From the NCBI GenBank assembly GCA_035628055.1, contig DASPKO010000313.1:1-9745 (forward strand): 9,745 nucleotides of DNA. Direction: 5' to 3'. The notes beneath the pieces were generated by a model. That model was given only the letters and a program-made list of their open reading frames with translations, was not told the origin of the DNA and did not search any database. Position numbers and translations under genes: made by a program. The DNA is from DASPKO01 sp035628055 (GTDB taxonomy: Bacteria; Planctomycetota; Phycisphaerae; Phycisphaerales; UBA1924). Below, one piece after another: positions 1 through 7,090 of this stretch (positions within the stretch are counted from its first letter, which is position 1; the number at the start of each line of letters is the position of its first letter).

Positions 1-1444
1 GCGAGGTGCGGTTGCGGTCGCCGGCGTGCCGGGGGATCTGCGGGAAGGTGCGGGCCCCGATGTCCAGAGTGCCGCCCTTGATGGTGCGCTTGGGCGTCCC
101 GGTCTCGAGCTGCTCGACGATGTCGGTCAGCATGTCGCCCAGGAAGATGGAGATGATCGCCGGGGGCGCCTCGTTGGCGCCCAGCCGGTGGTCGTTGCTG
201 GCCGAGGCGATGGAGGCGCGGAGGAGATCGGCGTGAAGGTCGACGGCCCGGATGACGGCGCACAGGAACGTGAGGAACTGCATGTTCGTGTGCGTCTCGT
301 CGCGCGGGTCGAGCAGGTTGACGCCGGTGTTCGTGGTCATCGACCAGTTGTTGTGCTTGCCGGACCCGTTGATGCCGGCGAAGGGCTTCTCGTGGAGGAT
401 GCACTGGAGCCCGAAGCGCGGGGCGATGCGCTTGAGCGTCTCCATGAGCACCATCTGATGGTCGCAGGCCACGTTGGCGTGCTCGAACATGGGCGCGATC
501 TCGTACTGACCCGGGGCCACCTCGTTGTGCCGGGTCTTGACGGGCACGCCCACGCGGTAGAGCTCGCGCTCCACCTCGGCCATGTAGGCCAGCACGCGGG
601 GCGGGATGGAGCCGAAGTAGTGGTCCTCGAGCTGCTGGCCCTTGGGGGGGCGGGCCCCGAAGAGCGTGCGATCGCACGTGACCAGGTCCGGGCGGGCGTA
701 GTAGAGATTGCGGTCGACCAGGAAATACTCCTGCTCGGGGCCGAGGGTGGTGAGCACGCGCCCGACACCGGCGTCGGTGCCGAAGATGCGCAGGATGCGC
801 ATCGCCTGGACCGAGAGCGACTCGATGGAGCGGAGGAGCGGGGTCTTCTTGTCGAGCGCCTCGCCGTTCCAGGAGACGAACGCGGTGGGGATGCACAGTG
901 TGACGTTGTGGTCGGTGCGCGAGAGGTAGGCGGGACTGGTGGGGTCCCAGGCGGTGTAGCCGCGGGCCTCGAACGTGGCCCGGAGGCCCCCTGACGGGAA
1001 GCTCGAGGCGTCGGGCTCGCCCGAGACCAGGTCGGAGCCGGAGAAGGCAAAGAGCACGCCCCCGTGGCCGTCGGGGATGGTGAGCGCGTCGTGCTTCTCG
1101 GCGGTGAGCCCGGTGAGGGGCTGGAACCAGTGCGTGTAGTGCGAGGCGCCGTTCTCGATGGCCCAGTCCTTCATGGCCGCGGCGACGATGTCGGCGAGCT
1201 GGGGGTCGAGGCGCTCGCCGTGATGGAGCGTGCGGATCAGCCGCTTGTAGACGTCCGCCGGCAGGCGTTGGCGCATGACGCGCTCGGAGAAGACGTCGGC
1301 GCCAAAGAGCTGCTCGAGGTGGCGGTGGCCGCTGCTCTCGGCGGTCGCGGCGGCCGGCTTGAAGTTCCACGCGGTGGCGGCGGCGACGGCGCTCTGACGC
1401 GGGGTGCTCGGCACGTGGCTCGAACGGGTTCCGTTTGCGGACAT
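1..1444 (-). CDS. glnN: Glutamine synthetase type III (partial, 3' end outside window)
   Basis: Makes glutamine from glutamate, ammonia and ATP in the cytoplasm; GSIII is a large (about 700 residue) form common in Bacteroidetes, cyanobacteria and planctomycetes. The window holds 481 residues from an ATG at 1444; the reading frame runs off the left edge. GSIII signatures seen: NGASHYTHWF (98-107), EPDASSF (143-149) followed by PSGGLRATFEARGYTAWDP, GPEQEYF (235-241, metal-binding glutamates), RHNEVAPGQYEIAP (305-318), NGSGKHNNW (359-367), and DRNRTS at the very end, which in the family precedes the PFAFTGNKFEFR segment. The start fits the family's N-terminus (FGADVFSERVM at 47-57). Only a weak AGGA lies 7 nt upstream of the ATG. 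It stands alone, without a visible P-II or amtB neighbour in this window. Identification is secure; the gene is cut by the window, not truncated in nature as far as can be seen. Confidence 0.96.
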   Translation of the reverse strand, partial: MSANGTRSSHVPSTPRQSAVAAATAWNFKPAAATAESSGHRHLEQLFGADVFSERVMRQRLPADVYKRLIRTLHHGERLDPQLADIVAAAMKDWAIENGASHYTHWFQPLTGLTAEKHDALTIPDGHGGVLFAFSGSDLVSGEPDASSFPSGGLRATFEARGYTAWDPTSPAYLSRTDHNVTLCIPTAFVSWNGEALDKKTPLLRSIESLSVQAMRILRIFGTDAGVGRVLTTLGPEQEYFLVDRNLYYARPDLVTCDRTLFGARPPKGQQLEDHYFGSIPPRVLAYMAEVERELYRVGVPVKTRHNEVAPGQYEIAPMFEHANVACDHQMVLMETLKRIAPRFGLQCILHEKPFAGINGSGKHNNWSMTTNTGVNLLDPRDETHTNMQFLTFLCAVIRAVDLHADLLRASIASASNDHRLGANEAPPAIISIFLGDMLTDIVEQLETGTPKRTIKGGTLDIGARTFPQIPRHAGDRNRTS

Positions 1445-1534
1445 GGAGAAGTCCTGGTCTGATGGCCGGCGCGGGCCGCGGGGGGGCCGAGCGGGTCGCG
1501 TGGTGGGGCCCGGAACGTTGCGGGCGGTTGGCGG

Positions 1535-1562
1535 ATTGTTGCAAGGCGGCCCGCGATTGCAA
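1535..1562 (-). promoter_or_regulatory. Possible sigma70-type promoter of glnN, with two TTGCAA palindromes
   Basis: Reading the minus strand, TTGCAA (1562-1557, 4 of 6 matches to TTGACA) is followed after 16 nt by AACAAT (1540-1535, 4 of 6 to TATAAT), which would place the transcript start near 1528 and give a leader of about 80 nt before glnN. This is the least GC-rich patch of the gap. A second TTGCAA lies at 1544-1539, 18 bp from the first, so the pair could instead be an operator. Both readings are inference from short motifs. Confidence 0.3.
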
Positions 1563-1582
1563 AGCGCGGCCCGGGCGCCTGG

Positions 1583-1628
1583 GGACAAGCTGTCCGGAGC
1601 TGTCGCTAGCTCTCGGGGCGACGCCCCG
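1583..1628. repeat. Cluster of three short inverted repeats between map and glnN
   Basis: Three adjacent hairpin-forming repeats: GGACA-agc-TGTCC (1583-1595), GAGCT-gtcgct-AGCTC (1597-1612) and CGGGGC-gac-GCCCCG (1614-1628). AGCTGTC also occurs twice as a direct repeat (1588-1594 and 1598-1604). The last hairpin begins 8 nt past the map stop codon and could slow or end map transcription, but no T-run follows it on the minus strand, so it is not a classical intrinsic terminator. A protein-binding or RNA-structure role for glnN leader control is less likely, since the cluster lies upstream of the suggested promoter. Confidence 0.4.
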
Positions 1629-1636
1629 CCACGCGG

Positions 1637-2476
1637 TCACCCGACCACATCGGGGAGCTGGTCGAGGCCCTCCGTCAGCACGCGCGGGCCGTGCTCGGTG
1701 ATGAGCACGTCGTGCTCGTAGTGCACCGCGAGCGATCCGTCGGCGGTGAAGATCGGCCACTCCCGCGGCTTCTGGGCGATCTTGCCCGTGCCGACCGCGA
1801 CCATGGGCTCGACGGCGACCAGCGTGCCCGCCTCGCAGAACTGCAGGCCCTCGGGCCACTCTGCGGGGTACTTGGGGACGACGTTCGAGATGAAGGGAGG
1901 CTCGTGGAGGCGTCGCCCGTAGCCGTGCCCGCCCAGCCCGCGGATGAGGTGGAACCCGCACCCCGGCACGCCGTCGAGGCCCTCGACGCACCCCTGCACC
2001 TCCCGGGCCCAGTCGAGGTAGGGCCGGCCCGGGCGGAGGCGGGTGACGCCCCGGGCCAGCGCTGACTTGCCGCACGCCATGAGCTGGCGGGCCTGGTCGG
2101 AGGGATAGTCCCCGAGCGCGTAGGTCCAGGCGGCGTCCCCGATCCAGCCGCGGTGCCAGACGCCGATATCGACCTTCAGCAGGTCGCCGCGCTCCAGGGG
2201 CCGCGGGTAGTACGTCGCGGTCCCGTGGACCACGCAGTGGTTGACGCTGAGGCAGGCGTGCGAGGGGAAGGCGGGCGTGCGCGGCACCTTGTAGCCCAGG
2301 AAGCAGGAGCGACAACCCAGGTCACGCAGCGTCAGGCCCACGAACTCGTCGACCTGGGCCAGGCTCCGGCCGACCCGAAGCCAGTCGACCAGCCGGCGGT
2401 GGGTCTCGACCACCATCTGGGCCGCGGTGTAGGCGGCGTCGACGTCGGCCGGGGCGAGACGGTGCGGGCGGGCCAT
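1637..2476 (-). CDS. map: Methionine aminopeptidase, type I
   Basis: Removes the initiator methionine from nascent proteins in the cytoplasm; a two-metal hydrolase of the pita-bread fold. The 279-residue product has the full metal-binding set: D103, D114, H184, E223 and E254, with the same 11 and 31 residue spacings seen in E. coli MetAP (D97/D108 and E204/E235), plus the substrate histidines H84 (in VVHG) and H191 (in GRRLHEPP). There is no N-terminal zinc-finger extension, and no type II insertion is evident. Between H191 and E223 it is six residues longer than the E. coli enzyme (segment VVPKYPAEWPEG). The ATG at 2476 gives the normal N-terminal length but has no Shine-Dalgarno. It is divergent from the yggS-like gene. 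Many bacteria carry map next to secY or infA; here it stands alone, so it may be one of several paralogues, which this window cannot show. Confidence 0.95.
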   Translation of the reverse strand: MARPHRLAPADVDAAYTAAQMVVETHRRLVDWLRVGRSLAQVDEFVGLTLRDLGCRSCFLGYKVPRTPAFPSHACLSVNHCVVHGTATYYPRPLERGDLLKVDIGVWHRGWIGDAAWTYALGDYPSDQARQLMACGKSALARGVTRLRPGRPYLDWAREVQGCVEGLDGVPGCGFHLIRGLGGHGYGRRLHEPPFISNVVPKYPAEWPEGLQFCEAGTLVAVEPMVAVGTGKIAQKPREWPIFTADGSLAVHYEHDVLITEHGPRVLTEGLDQLPDVVG

Positions 2477-2486
2477 GGGGCGCGCG

Positions 2487-2492
2487 ATGGTA
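2487..2492 (-). promoter_or_regulatory. Candidate -10 element (TACCAT) for map
   Basis: On the minus strand TACCAT (4 of 6 to TATAAT, fits TANNNT) ends 10 nt before the map ATG. A transcript starting about 7 nt downstream would carry a leader of only 3-4 nt. No Shine-Dalgarno and no convincing -35 box are seen, which is consistent with near-leaderless translation. Motif-only evidence. Confidence 0.3.
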
Positions 2493-2564
2493 GATGGTCC
2501 GCCTGATCGGCGGGGCGGGCCGGTCCCCGCACGCCGACGAGCGCCGCGGGGCCGGACCGCTTGC

Positions 2565-2570
2565 TATTGT
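2565..2570 (+). promoter_or_regulatory. Candidate -10 element (TATTGT) for the yggS-like gene
   Basis: TATTGT (4 of 6 to TATAAT, fits TANNNT) ends 6 nt before the GTG start codon, so transcription would begin at or right next to the start codon. The spacing is the usual one for leaderless mRNAs with a TANNNT box. No Shine-Dalgarno precedes the GTG. There is no clear -35 box. Confidence 0.35.
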
Positions 2571-2576
2571 GAGCGC

Positions 2577-3395
2577 GTGAGCCCTCCCGACACGCTCAGC
2601 GCGAGCTACGCCGAGGTTCGCGCCCGGATCGCCGAGGCGGCGGCTCGGGCCGGCCGGTCCGCCGGGGACATCCTCCTCGTCGCGGTCACCAAGTACGCCG
2701 AGCCCGACCAGGTGCGCGAGCTGGTGCAGCTCGGGCACGCGGACTTCGGGGAGAGCCGGGTGACCCAGCTCCTCCAGCGCGCGGCCCTGATCGAGGAGTG
2801 GCTGGCCCGGCAGCGGGTGATGCCCGGGGCGGCGCTGGCGCGGGGGTCGGCGCCGTCGGGCGGCGCCGCGCGCCCCACGATCCGCTGGCACATGATCGGG
2901 CACCTGCAGCGCAACAAGGTCAAGAAGGCCCTCGAGGCCGTCCGCCTGGTGCACTCGGTCGACTCGCTCCGCCTGGCGGAGGAGATCCAGACCGCGGCGG
3001 CACGCCGGGAAGCGCCGGTCGACGTGCTCCTGCAGGTCAACGCCTCGGGGGAGCGGAGCAAGTTCGGCTGCGCCATTCCCGCGGCCCTGCACCTGGCCGA
3101 GCAGATCGACACCATGGTGCAGGTGCGCCTGCGCGGGCTGATGACCATGGCCCCGCTCTCGGACAACCCGGAGCACGCCCGGGCCACGTTCGCGCGCTGC
3201 CGCGAGGTCTTCGAAGAGATCCGCGAGGCCGGGATCGCCGCGGGGCACTTCGACATCCTCTCGATGGGCATGTCCAACGACTTCCAGGTGGCGATCGAGG
3301 AGGGGGCCAACCTGGTGCGCGTGGGCACGGCGATCTTCGGGGAACCGCGCGATGGGGCGGGGCACGACGACGAGGACGATCCCGAGCAGGACTAG
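2577..3395 (+). CDS. yggS: YggS/PLPBP family pyridoxal-phosphate homeostasis protein
   Basis: Binds pyridoxal 5'-phosphate without known catalytic activity and keeps PLP and amino-acid pools in balance in the cytoplasm. The 272-residue product has the alanine-racemase-like barrel motifs: LLVAVTK with the PLP lysine at K39, WHMIGHLQRNK (104-114), HSVDS (126-130), QVNASGERSKFG (153-164), RGLMTMAP (186-193) and the phosphate-binding LSMGMSNDFQVAIEEGANLVRVGTAIFG (228-255 region). The GTG at 2577 is chosen because it gives the family's usual N-terminus (AEVRARIAEAAARAGR); an upstream in-frame ATG at 2475 would add 34 Arg/Pro-rich residues and overlap the map start. Residues about 75-100, between FGES and WHMIGHL, form an Ala/Gly/Arg-rich insertion of roughly 25 residues compared with typical YggS. 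The C-terminus ends in an acidic tail. The stop overlaps that of the convergent membrane-protein gene. Confidence 0.93.
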   Translation: MSPPDTLSASYAEVRARIAEAAARAGRSAGDILLVAVTKYAEPDQVRELVQLGHADFGESRVTQLLQRAALIEEWLARQRVMPGAALARGSAPSGGAARPTIRWHMIGHLQRNKVKKALEAVRLVHSVDSLRLAEEIQTAAARREAPVDVLLQVNASGERSKFGCAIPAALHLAEQIDTMVQVRLRGLMTMAPLSDNPEHARATFARCREVFEEIREAGIAAGHFDILSMGMSNDFQVAIEEGANLVRVGTAIFGEPRDGAGHDDEDDPEQD

Positions 3396-4645
3396 TCGGC
3401 GGCGCCCGCACCGGCCCGCGCCCCGCCGGTCCCGCCGGGAAGCATCAGCCGGGCGAGCAGCACCGAGGCGACGCCGGGCCCGAGCCAGGCCGTGTGCCGC
3501 CACAGAAAGCCCAGCGCGAACATCGGGGCCGCGACGGCCACGGTCAGCGCGAGCAGCCGAAGCTTGGCGCGCCCGGCGGCGCCGCCGCACCCGGAGTGCC
3601 CGTCGCGCGTCGGGATCATGATCAGCCAGACGTAGGCAGGGAAGAGCAGGCCATAGAAGGCCAGGAATCCGCGGTACACCAGTTCCCCCGCGGACATGCC
3701 CCCGGCGACGCTGGCGACGGCGGTGACTGACTCGCGGCCGGTGAGCGTCATCAGCGGTCCGGTGAAGATCAGCACCAGCAGCGCCACGGGCAGGAGCAGG
3801 CATCCCCACGCCGAGTGGTCCACCTCGGTGGTCCCGACGATCTCGCGGAGGTGCAGCCCGACGGTGTACGCGCTCTGGATGATCACGTGGGCCAGCACAA
3901 GCCACCGCAGCTCGCGGTGCCCGTGCAGGAAGTAGCCCGAATAGCCGGCCGTGAGCAGGATCAGCCCGAGAAAGAGCACGCCGAAGCCGAGCGTGAACGC
4001 CGCCCGGCCCGCGCCGCGGGTCGTCGCGCGCCGCGCCCGGTGGAAGGTGAGGTCCAGGTACGGGCAGAGGCCGAAGCCCAGCACGCACGAGGCGGCGAGG
4101 AAGACGGCGTCGGGCCCGGGGAGCCGGGCGTCGCGGATCATCTGCCAGACCCGCTCCCCGGGATTGAAGCGCTCGTACGTCGCCCCGGCCCACATGGCCA
4201 GCCCCCCGGTCACCAGGAGGATGACCACCGCCAGCACGCGCAGGGCGCTCAGACGCAGCGAGCCGATGACCGCCGGCAGCAGCGCCGCCAGCACCACGGC
4301 CCCGATCCAGGCCAGCAGCGGGGCGATCCACTCGCCCAGCATCCACCCCGCGAAGAAGGCGTGATAGAGGACGGTGACCGCGGAGAAGGCCGTCATGGCC
4401 CCCGAGTGCTTGACCACCAGCCGGCGGCTGGCCTCCGCGTCGCGCACCACCCAGCCCATGGCGGCGGCGCCGGCCACGTTGCAGGCCGCGAAGACCGCGA
4501 AGCCCCAGTTGCCAAAGTCGCGCAGGAGCAGCACCGGGAGGAACATCCCGATGCACCAGGTCCAGGAACAGGCCAGGAACGCGGCCCAGCCCAGGACGGA
4601 CCAGGGCGTTCCCGCGCCGGGCTGAGGGGGCCCCGTCTGATCCAC
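3392..4645 (-). CDS. Polytopic inner-membrane protein of unknown function
   Basis: I do not recognise the family with confidence. The 417-residue product is strongly hydrophobic with about 11-12 likely membrane spans (roughly 17-41, 46-67, 82-101, 107-127, 134-152, 178-195, 215-233, 247-264, 279-298, 322-345, 362-382, 387-402). Features seen: SWTWCIGMFLP in the first span, a small-residue stretch NVAGAAAMGW (56-65), a polar motif LCPYLDLTFHRARR (193-206) after span 6, and a Gly/Ala-rich tail. The small-residue helix early in the protein and the charged motif at a span end recall secondary transporters, but no diagnostic signature was found. The start is a GTG at 4645; the next Met (residue 34) lies inside the first span, so it is less likely. 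There is no Shine-Dalgarno. It begins 28 nt after the stop of the VIT/VWA gene, on the same strand, so the two are probably co-transcribed. Confidence 0.85.
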   Translation of the reverse strand: MDQTGPPQPGAGTPWSVLGWAAFLACSWTWCIGMFLPVLLLRDFGNWGFAVFAACNVAGAAAMGWVVRDAEASRRLVVKHSGAMTAFSAVTVLYHAFFAGWMLGEWIAPLLAWIGAVVLAALLPAVIGSLRLSALRVLAVVILLVTGGLAMWAGATYERFNPGERVWQMIRDARLPGPDAVFLAASCVLGFGLCPYLDLTFHRARRATTRGAGRAAFTLGFGVLFLGLILLTAGYSGYFLHGHRELRWLVLAHVIIQSAYTVGLHLREIVGTTEVDHSAWGCLLLPVALLVLIFTGPLMTLTGRESVTAVASVAGGMSAGELVYRGFLAFYGLLFPAYVWLIMIPTRDGHSGCGGAAGRAKLRLLALTVAVAAPMFALGFLWRHTAWLGPGVASVLLARLMLPGGTGGARAGAGAAD

Positions 4646-4673
4646 GCGGGCCTAGCGTAGCCCGCCCGGCCAC

Positions 4674-6947
4674 CTAGGCCGGCATTCGCACCAGCACGCG
4701 CTTCCCTTCCACGAGCAGATAGACCTCTCCGCCGCGGGCCAGCAGGGCCTGGCGGCCCTCGCGCGCGAGCTGATCGACGACCCGTGAGAAGGCGTCGGTG
4801 CCGAACTCGACGGTCTCCTCCGGCGGCGCGCCCTCGGATTCCAGCAGGCGGGCGTCGACCCAGCGCGTCCCGCGGTGAAAGACGACCTGGTCGTTGGCCA
4901 TCTGGCATCCCGTGACGCGGGCTCGCTGGAGATCGGCGGTCCAGTACTCGTTGCCGGTGTTCACGCAGTCCGCGGCCACCTGGGCGGACAGGTTCATCTC
5001 CTGGTTGACTCCCGCCGCCCCCGTGCGGGCCGCGCGGGCCTCCAAGCGGCCGCGCGTCTCCCTGGCGGCCGCTGCCACGGGCACCACCGGCTCGGGCGCG
5101 GCGCCCGGCTCGGTGGCGAGGAAGGCGGTGTACTCCGTGAGGATGCCGTGCTTGGTCGAGAGGCGCACGATCTCGCCGACGAGCTCCTTCATCCGTGGGT
5201 CGTCGGGGCTCACCGTCCCGCCGGACCCGAGCTCGCGGACGCTCTCGAGCAGCGCCCCGATGGCCCGCGTGGCCCACAGCCGCGGGACATAACCGTGGCG
5301 CGCCGACGCGGCCGCGGTGTCCAGCTCGAACTCGAACGTCCGCGGGCGGCCGAGGTAGTTGCCATGCAGCCGGACCGCGTGCTTCCCGGCCGCGGTGTAC
5401 TGGCCGAGCACGACGAGCTGGTCGCCCTCGAACAGGTCCATCAGCTCGGCGGGCTGGAGCTCGCGCAGCACCGGGCCGCCCGGACGCGCTGCGGCCTCGA
5501 GGCGGGGCGCCTCGAGCACGGGGCCCGAGAGCCGGCGATAGACCTGCGAGACCTTCACCTCGACGTCCTCGCCGGGCAGGATGAAGGTGGGCACCGCCCG
5601 GGCCGCGCGGGCCACGCTGTTGAGGAGGGGCGCGTTGACGTCGAGCCCGACGCCGAAGGTGAAGACGCGGCGCGCGTGCGTGTTGGCCCGCTTGGCGTTG
5701 TCGCGAATCGCGGTCTCGGCACGCTCGCCCACGGTCGGGAGTCCGTCGGTGAGGAACAGGGCCAGGGGCAGCGTGCCGGGGGCCGGCTCGAGACGCAGCG
5801 CCTCCTGCAGCGCGTCGTTGAGATTGGTCCCCCCCACGGCCTGGAGCTGGGCCAGGTACGCGCGGGCCCGGGCCATGCTCTCGGCCGACTTGACCACCGG
5901 CGTGCCCGAGAGGGTGGCGATCGAATCCGAGTAATCGACGATGTTGAAGCTCTCCCCCTCCGCGAGGCCCTCGAGCACCTGGAGGGCGGCGGCCCTGGCC
6001 TGGGCGAACTTCTCGCCCGCCATCGAGCCGGACCGGTCCAGCACGATCACCACGTCGCGCTTGATCGCCTCGGCCCGCGCCACGCTCCCCGGCGCACCGG
6101 CGAGCATGAGGAAGTACCCGCCCGCGCCCCCGGAGAGCTCCGCGTCGGGGTACAGGACGAACGTGGCGGCGATGTCCTGGCCCGCCTGGGCCTGCGGGAC
6201 CACCGTCAGGCGGAAGGCCCCCGGCTGCGGGTGCGCCGAGCCCAGCGTGACGCGGCTCTGGCGCGCGTCGATCTTCTGCGTCGCGATGTCGTGGCTCGGC
6301 GAGTAGATCGCGGCGATTGGACGCTGGTTCCGCACCGAGGCACGGATCGTCCAGGCCACGTCGGTCGCCTCGAGGGACTCGCTGCGCGGCAGGACATACT
6401 CCAGGCGCCCGAGGTCGCTGGGCAGGAGCTGCTCGTAGGCAATGCGCACCACCTGCGTGGCGCCCGCGGGCACCGGGAAGACGCTCGTGCGGATCATGGA
6501 ATAGCCCACGAACTCGAGGAGCGCCGGGTCGCGGGCCTTGTTGACGATCGCCTCGTAGATGCGCCGGGCCTCGTCGCGGGGGAGGAGCCTGGCGGTGGGT
6601 TCCGGTCCCGTCCCGTCGTACTGCAGCGAGCGGACCGACGCGCCCTCTGGGACCGGGAGCAGCAGGTGGGCTTCGAGCGGGCCTCCCGAGGGATTGTGCA
6701 GGGAGAGGGCGAGCGTCGTCGTGGCCACCTGGTCCTGAATGTCGATCGAGGCCTCGACCGCGGTGAGGCGCACGGAGCGCTCCACGGGCCGCTGACGGAC
6801 CTGGGGAACGATGACGATCTCGTCGGGCACGTGCGGCTGGGAGGCGGACGCCGCCCCCCGGGCGGCCGGCGGGGCCAGCGCGGCCGCTGCGAGCGCGCAG
6901 AGTCCAAGGACCGCGACGACAGGCCGATGCGAGCCGAACCACCGCAT
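4674..6947 (-). CDS. Secreted VIT and von Willebrand factor A (VWA) domain protein
   Basis: A 757-residue exported protein. A signal peptide is seen at 1-31 (basic MRWFGSHR, hydrophobic core, AAR-G or ASA-S cleavage). A VIT domain (vault / inter-alpha-trypsin heavy chain type) spans about 55-180, with the typical YEAIVNKARDPALLEFVG stretch (131-148) and FPVPAG...VRIAYEQLL. A VWA domain spans about 297-470 with a complete MIDAS metal site: D304, S306, S308 (DRSGSM), T374 (GGTN) and D401 (FLTDGLP), so metal-dependent ligand binding should be possible. The conserved HGILTEYTAFLATE lies at 600-613, then a linker, and a C-terminal module (about 645-757) with VVFHRGTRWVDARL, found in related bacterial VIT/VWA proteins. 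It has two cysteines (C661, C681) that could form a disulfide. No C-terminal anchor or sortase motif is seen. The ATG at 6947 is fixed by a strong GGAGGT site and the signal peptide. The ligand is unknown; a role in adhesion or envelope assembly is inference. Confidence 0.92.
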   Translation of the reverse strand: MRWFGSHRPVVAVLGLCALAAAALAPPAARGAASASQPHVPDEIVIVPQVRQRPVERSVRLTAVEASIDIQDQVATTTLALSLHNPSGGPLEAHLLLPVPEGASVRSLQYDGTGPEPTARLLPRDEARRIYEAIVNKARDPALLEFVGYSMIRTSVFPVPAGATQVVRIAYEQLLPSDLGRLEYVLPRSESLEATDVAWTIRASVRNQRPIAAIYSPSHDIATQKIDARQSRVTLGSAHPQPGAFRLTVVPQAQAGQDIAATFVLYPDAELSGGAGGYFLMLAGAPGSVARAEAIKRDVVIVLDRSGSMAGEKFAQARAAALQVLEGLAEGESFNIVDYSDSIATLSGTPVVKSAESMARARAYLAQLQAVGGTNLNDALQEALRLEPAPGTLPLALFLTDGLPTVGERAETAIRDNAKRANTHARRVFTFGVGLDVNAPLLNSVARAARAVPTFILPGEDVEVKVSQVYRRLSGPVLEAPRLEAAARPGGPVLRELQPAELMDLFEGDQLVVLGQYTAAGKHAVRLHGNYLGRPRTFEFELDTAAASARHGYVPRLWATRAIGALLESVRELGSGGTVSPDDPRMKELVGEIVRLSTKHGILTEYTAFLATEPGAAPEPVVPVAAAARETRGRLEARAARTGAAGVNQEMNLSAQVAADCVNTGNEYWTADLQRARVTGCQMANDQVVFHRGTRWVDARLLESEGAPPEETVEFGTDAFSRVVDQLAREGRQALLARGGEVYLLVEGKRVLVRMPA

Positions 6948-6953
6948 GGGAGT

Positions 6954-6959
6954 ACCTCC
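6954..6959 (-). promoter_or_regulatory. Strong ribosome binding site (GGAGGT) of the VIT/VWA gene
   Basis: GGAGGT on the minus strand, 6 nt before the ATG at 6947. It decides the start: the frame stays open upstream to an ATG at 7094, which would add 49 Pro/Arg-rich residues in front of the signal peptide. It contrasts with map, yggS and the membrane-protein gene, which have no such site. Confidence 0.85.
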
Positions 6960-7090
6960 GTGTGGGGCGGCCCGACACCAGGCGCCGCGGTCCGCCCTGC
7001 TTGTAGTGGCCGGTCGGGGCGGCGGGTTCACCCTCGGTCCACGAGAATTCCGCGGCCCGGGCGCTGTTCGCAGCCTGGACGGGGAATCGC

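Noticed and set aside
26..994. Open frame of 322 codons on the plus strand opposite glnN
   Set aside because: Antisense to conserved glutamine synthetase motifs; composition typical of GC-rich reverse-strand frames.
1445..1636. Sigma54 promoter for glnN
   Set aside because: Looked for a GG...GC pair of the TGGCACG-N4-TTGC type; the TTGCAA hexamers have no matching GG element at the right spacing.
2475..2576. Longer start (ATG 2475) for the yggS-like protein
   Set aside because: Adds 34 Arg/Pro-rich residues absent from the family and overlaps the map start codon; the GTG at 2577 fits better.
2322..4673. Open frame of 783 codons on the minus strand spanning the yggS-like gene and membrane-protein gene
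   Set aside because: Crosses parts of three well-supported genes, has low-complexity Arg/Ala/Gly content and no domain.
4674..6947. Lipoprotein signal in the VIT/VWA protein (C17 in GLCA)
   Set aside because: Residue -1 would be Leu and the hydrophobic core continues past the Cys, so an ordinary signal peptide is more likely.
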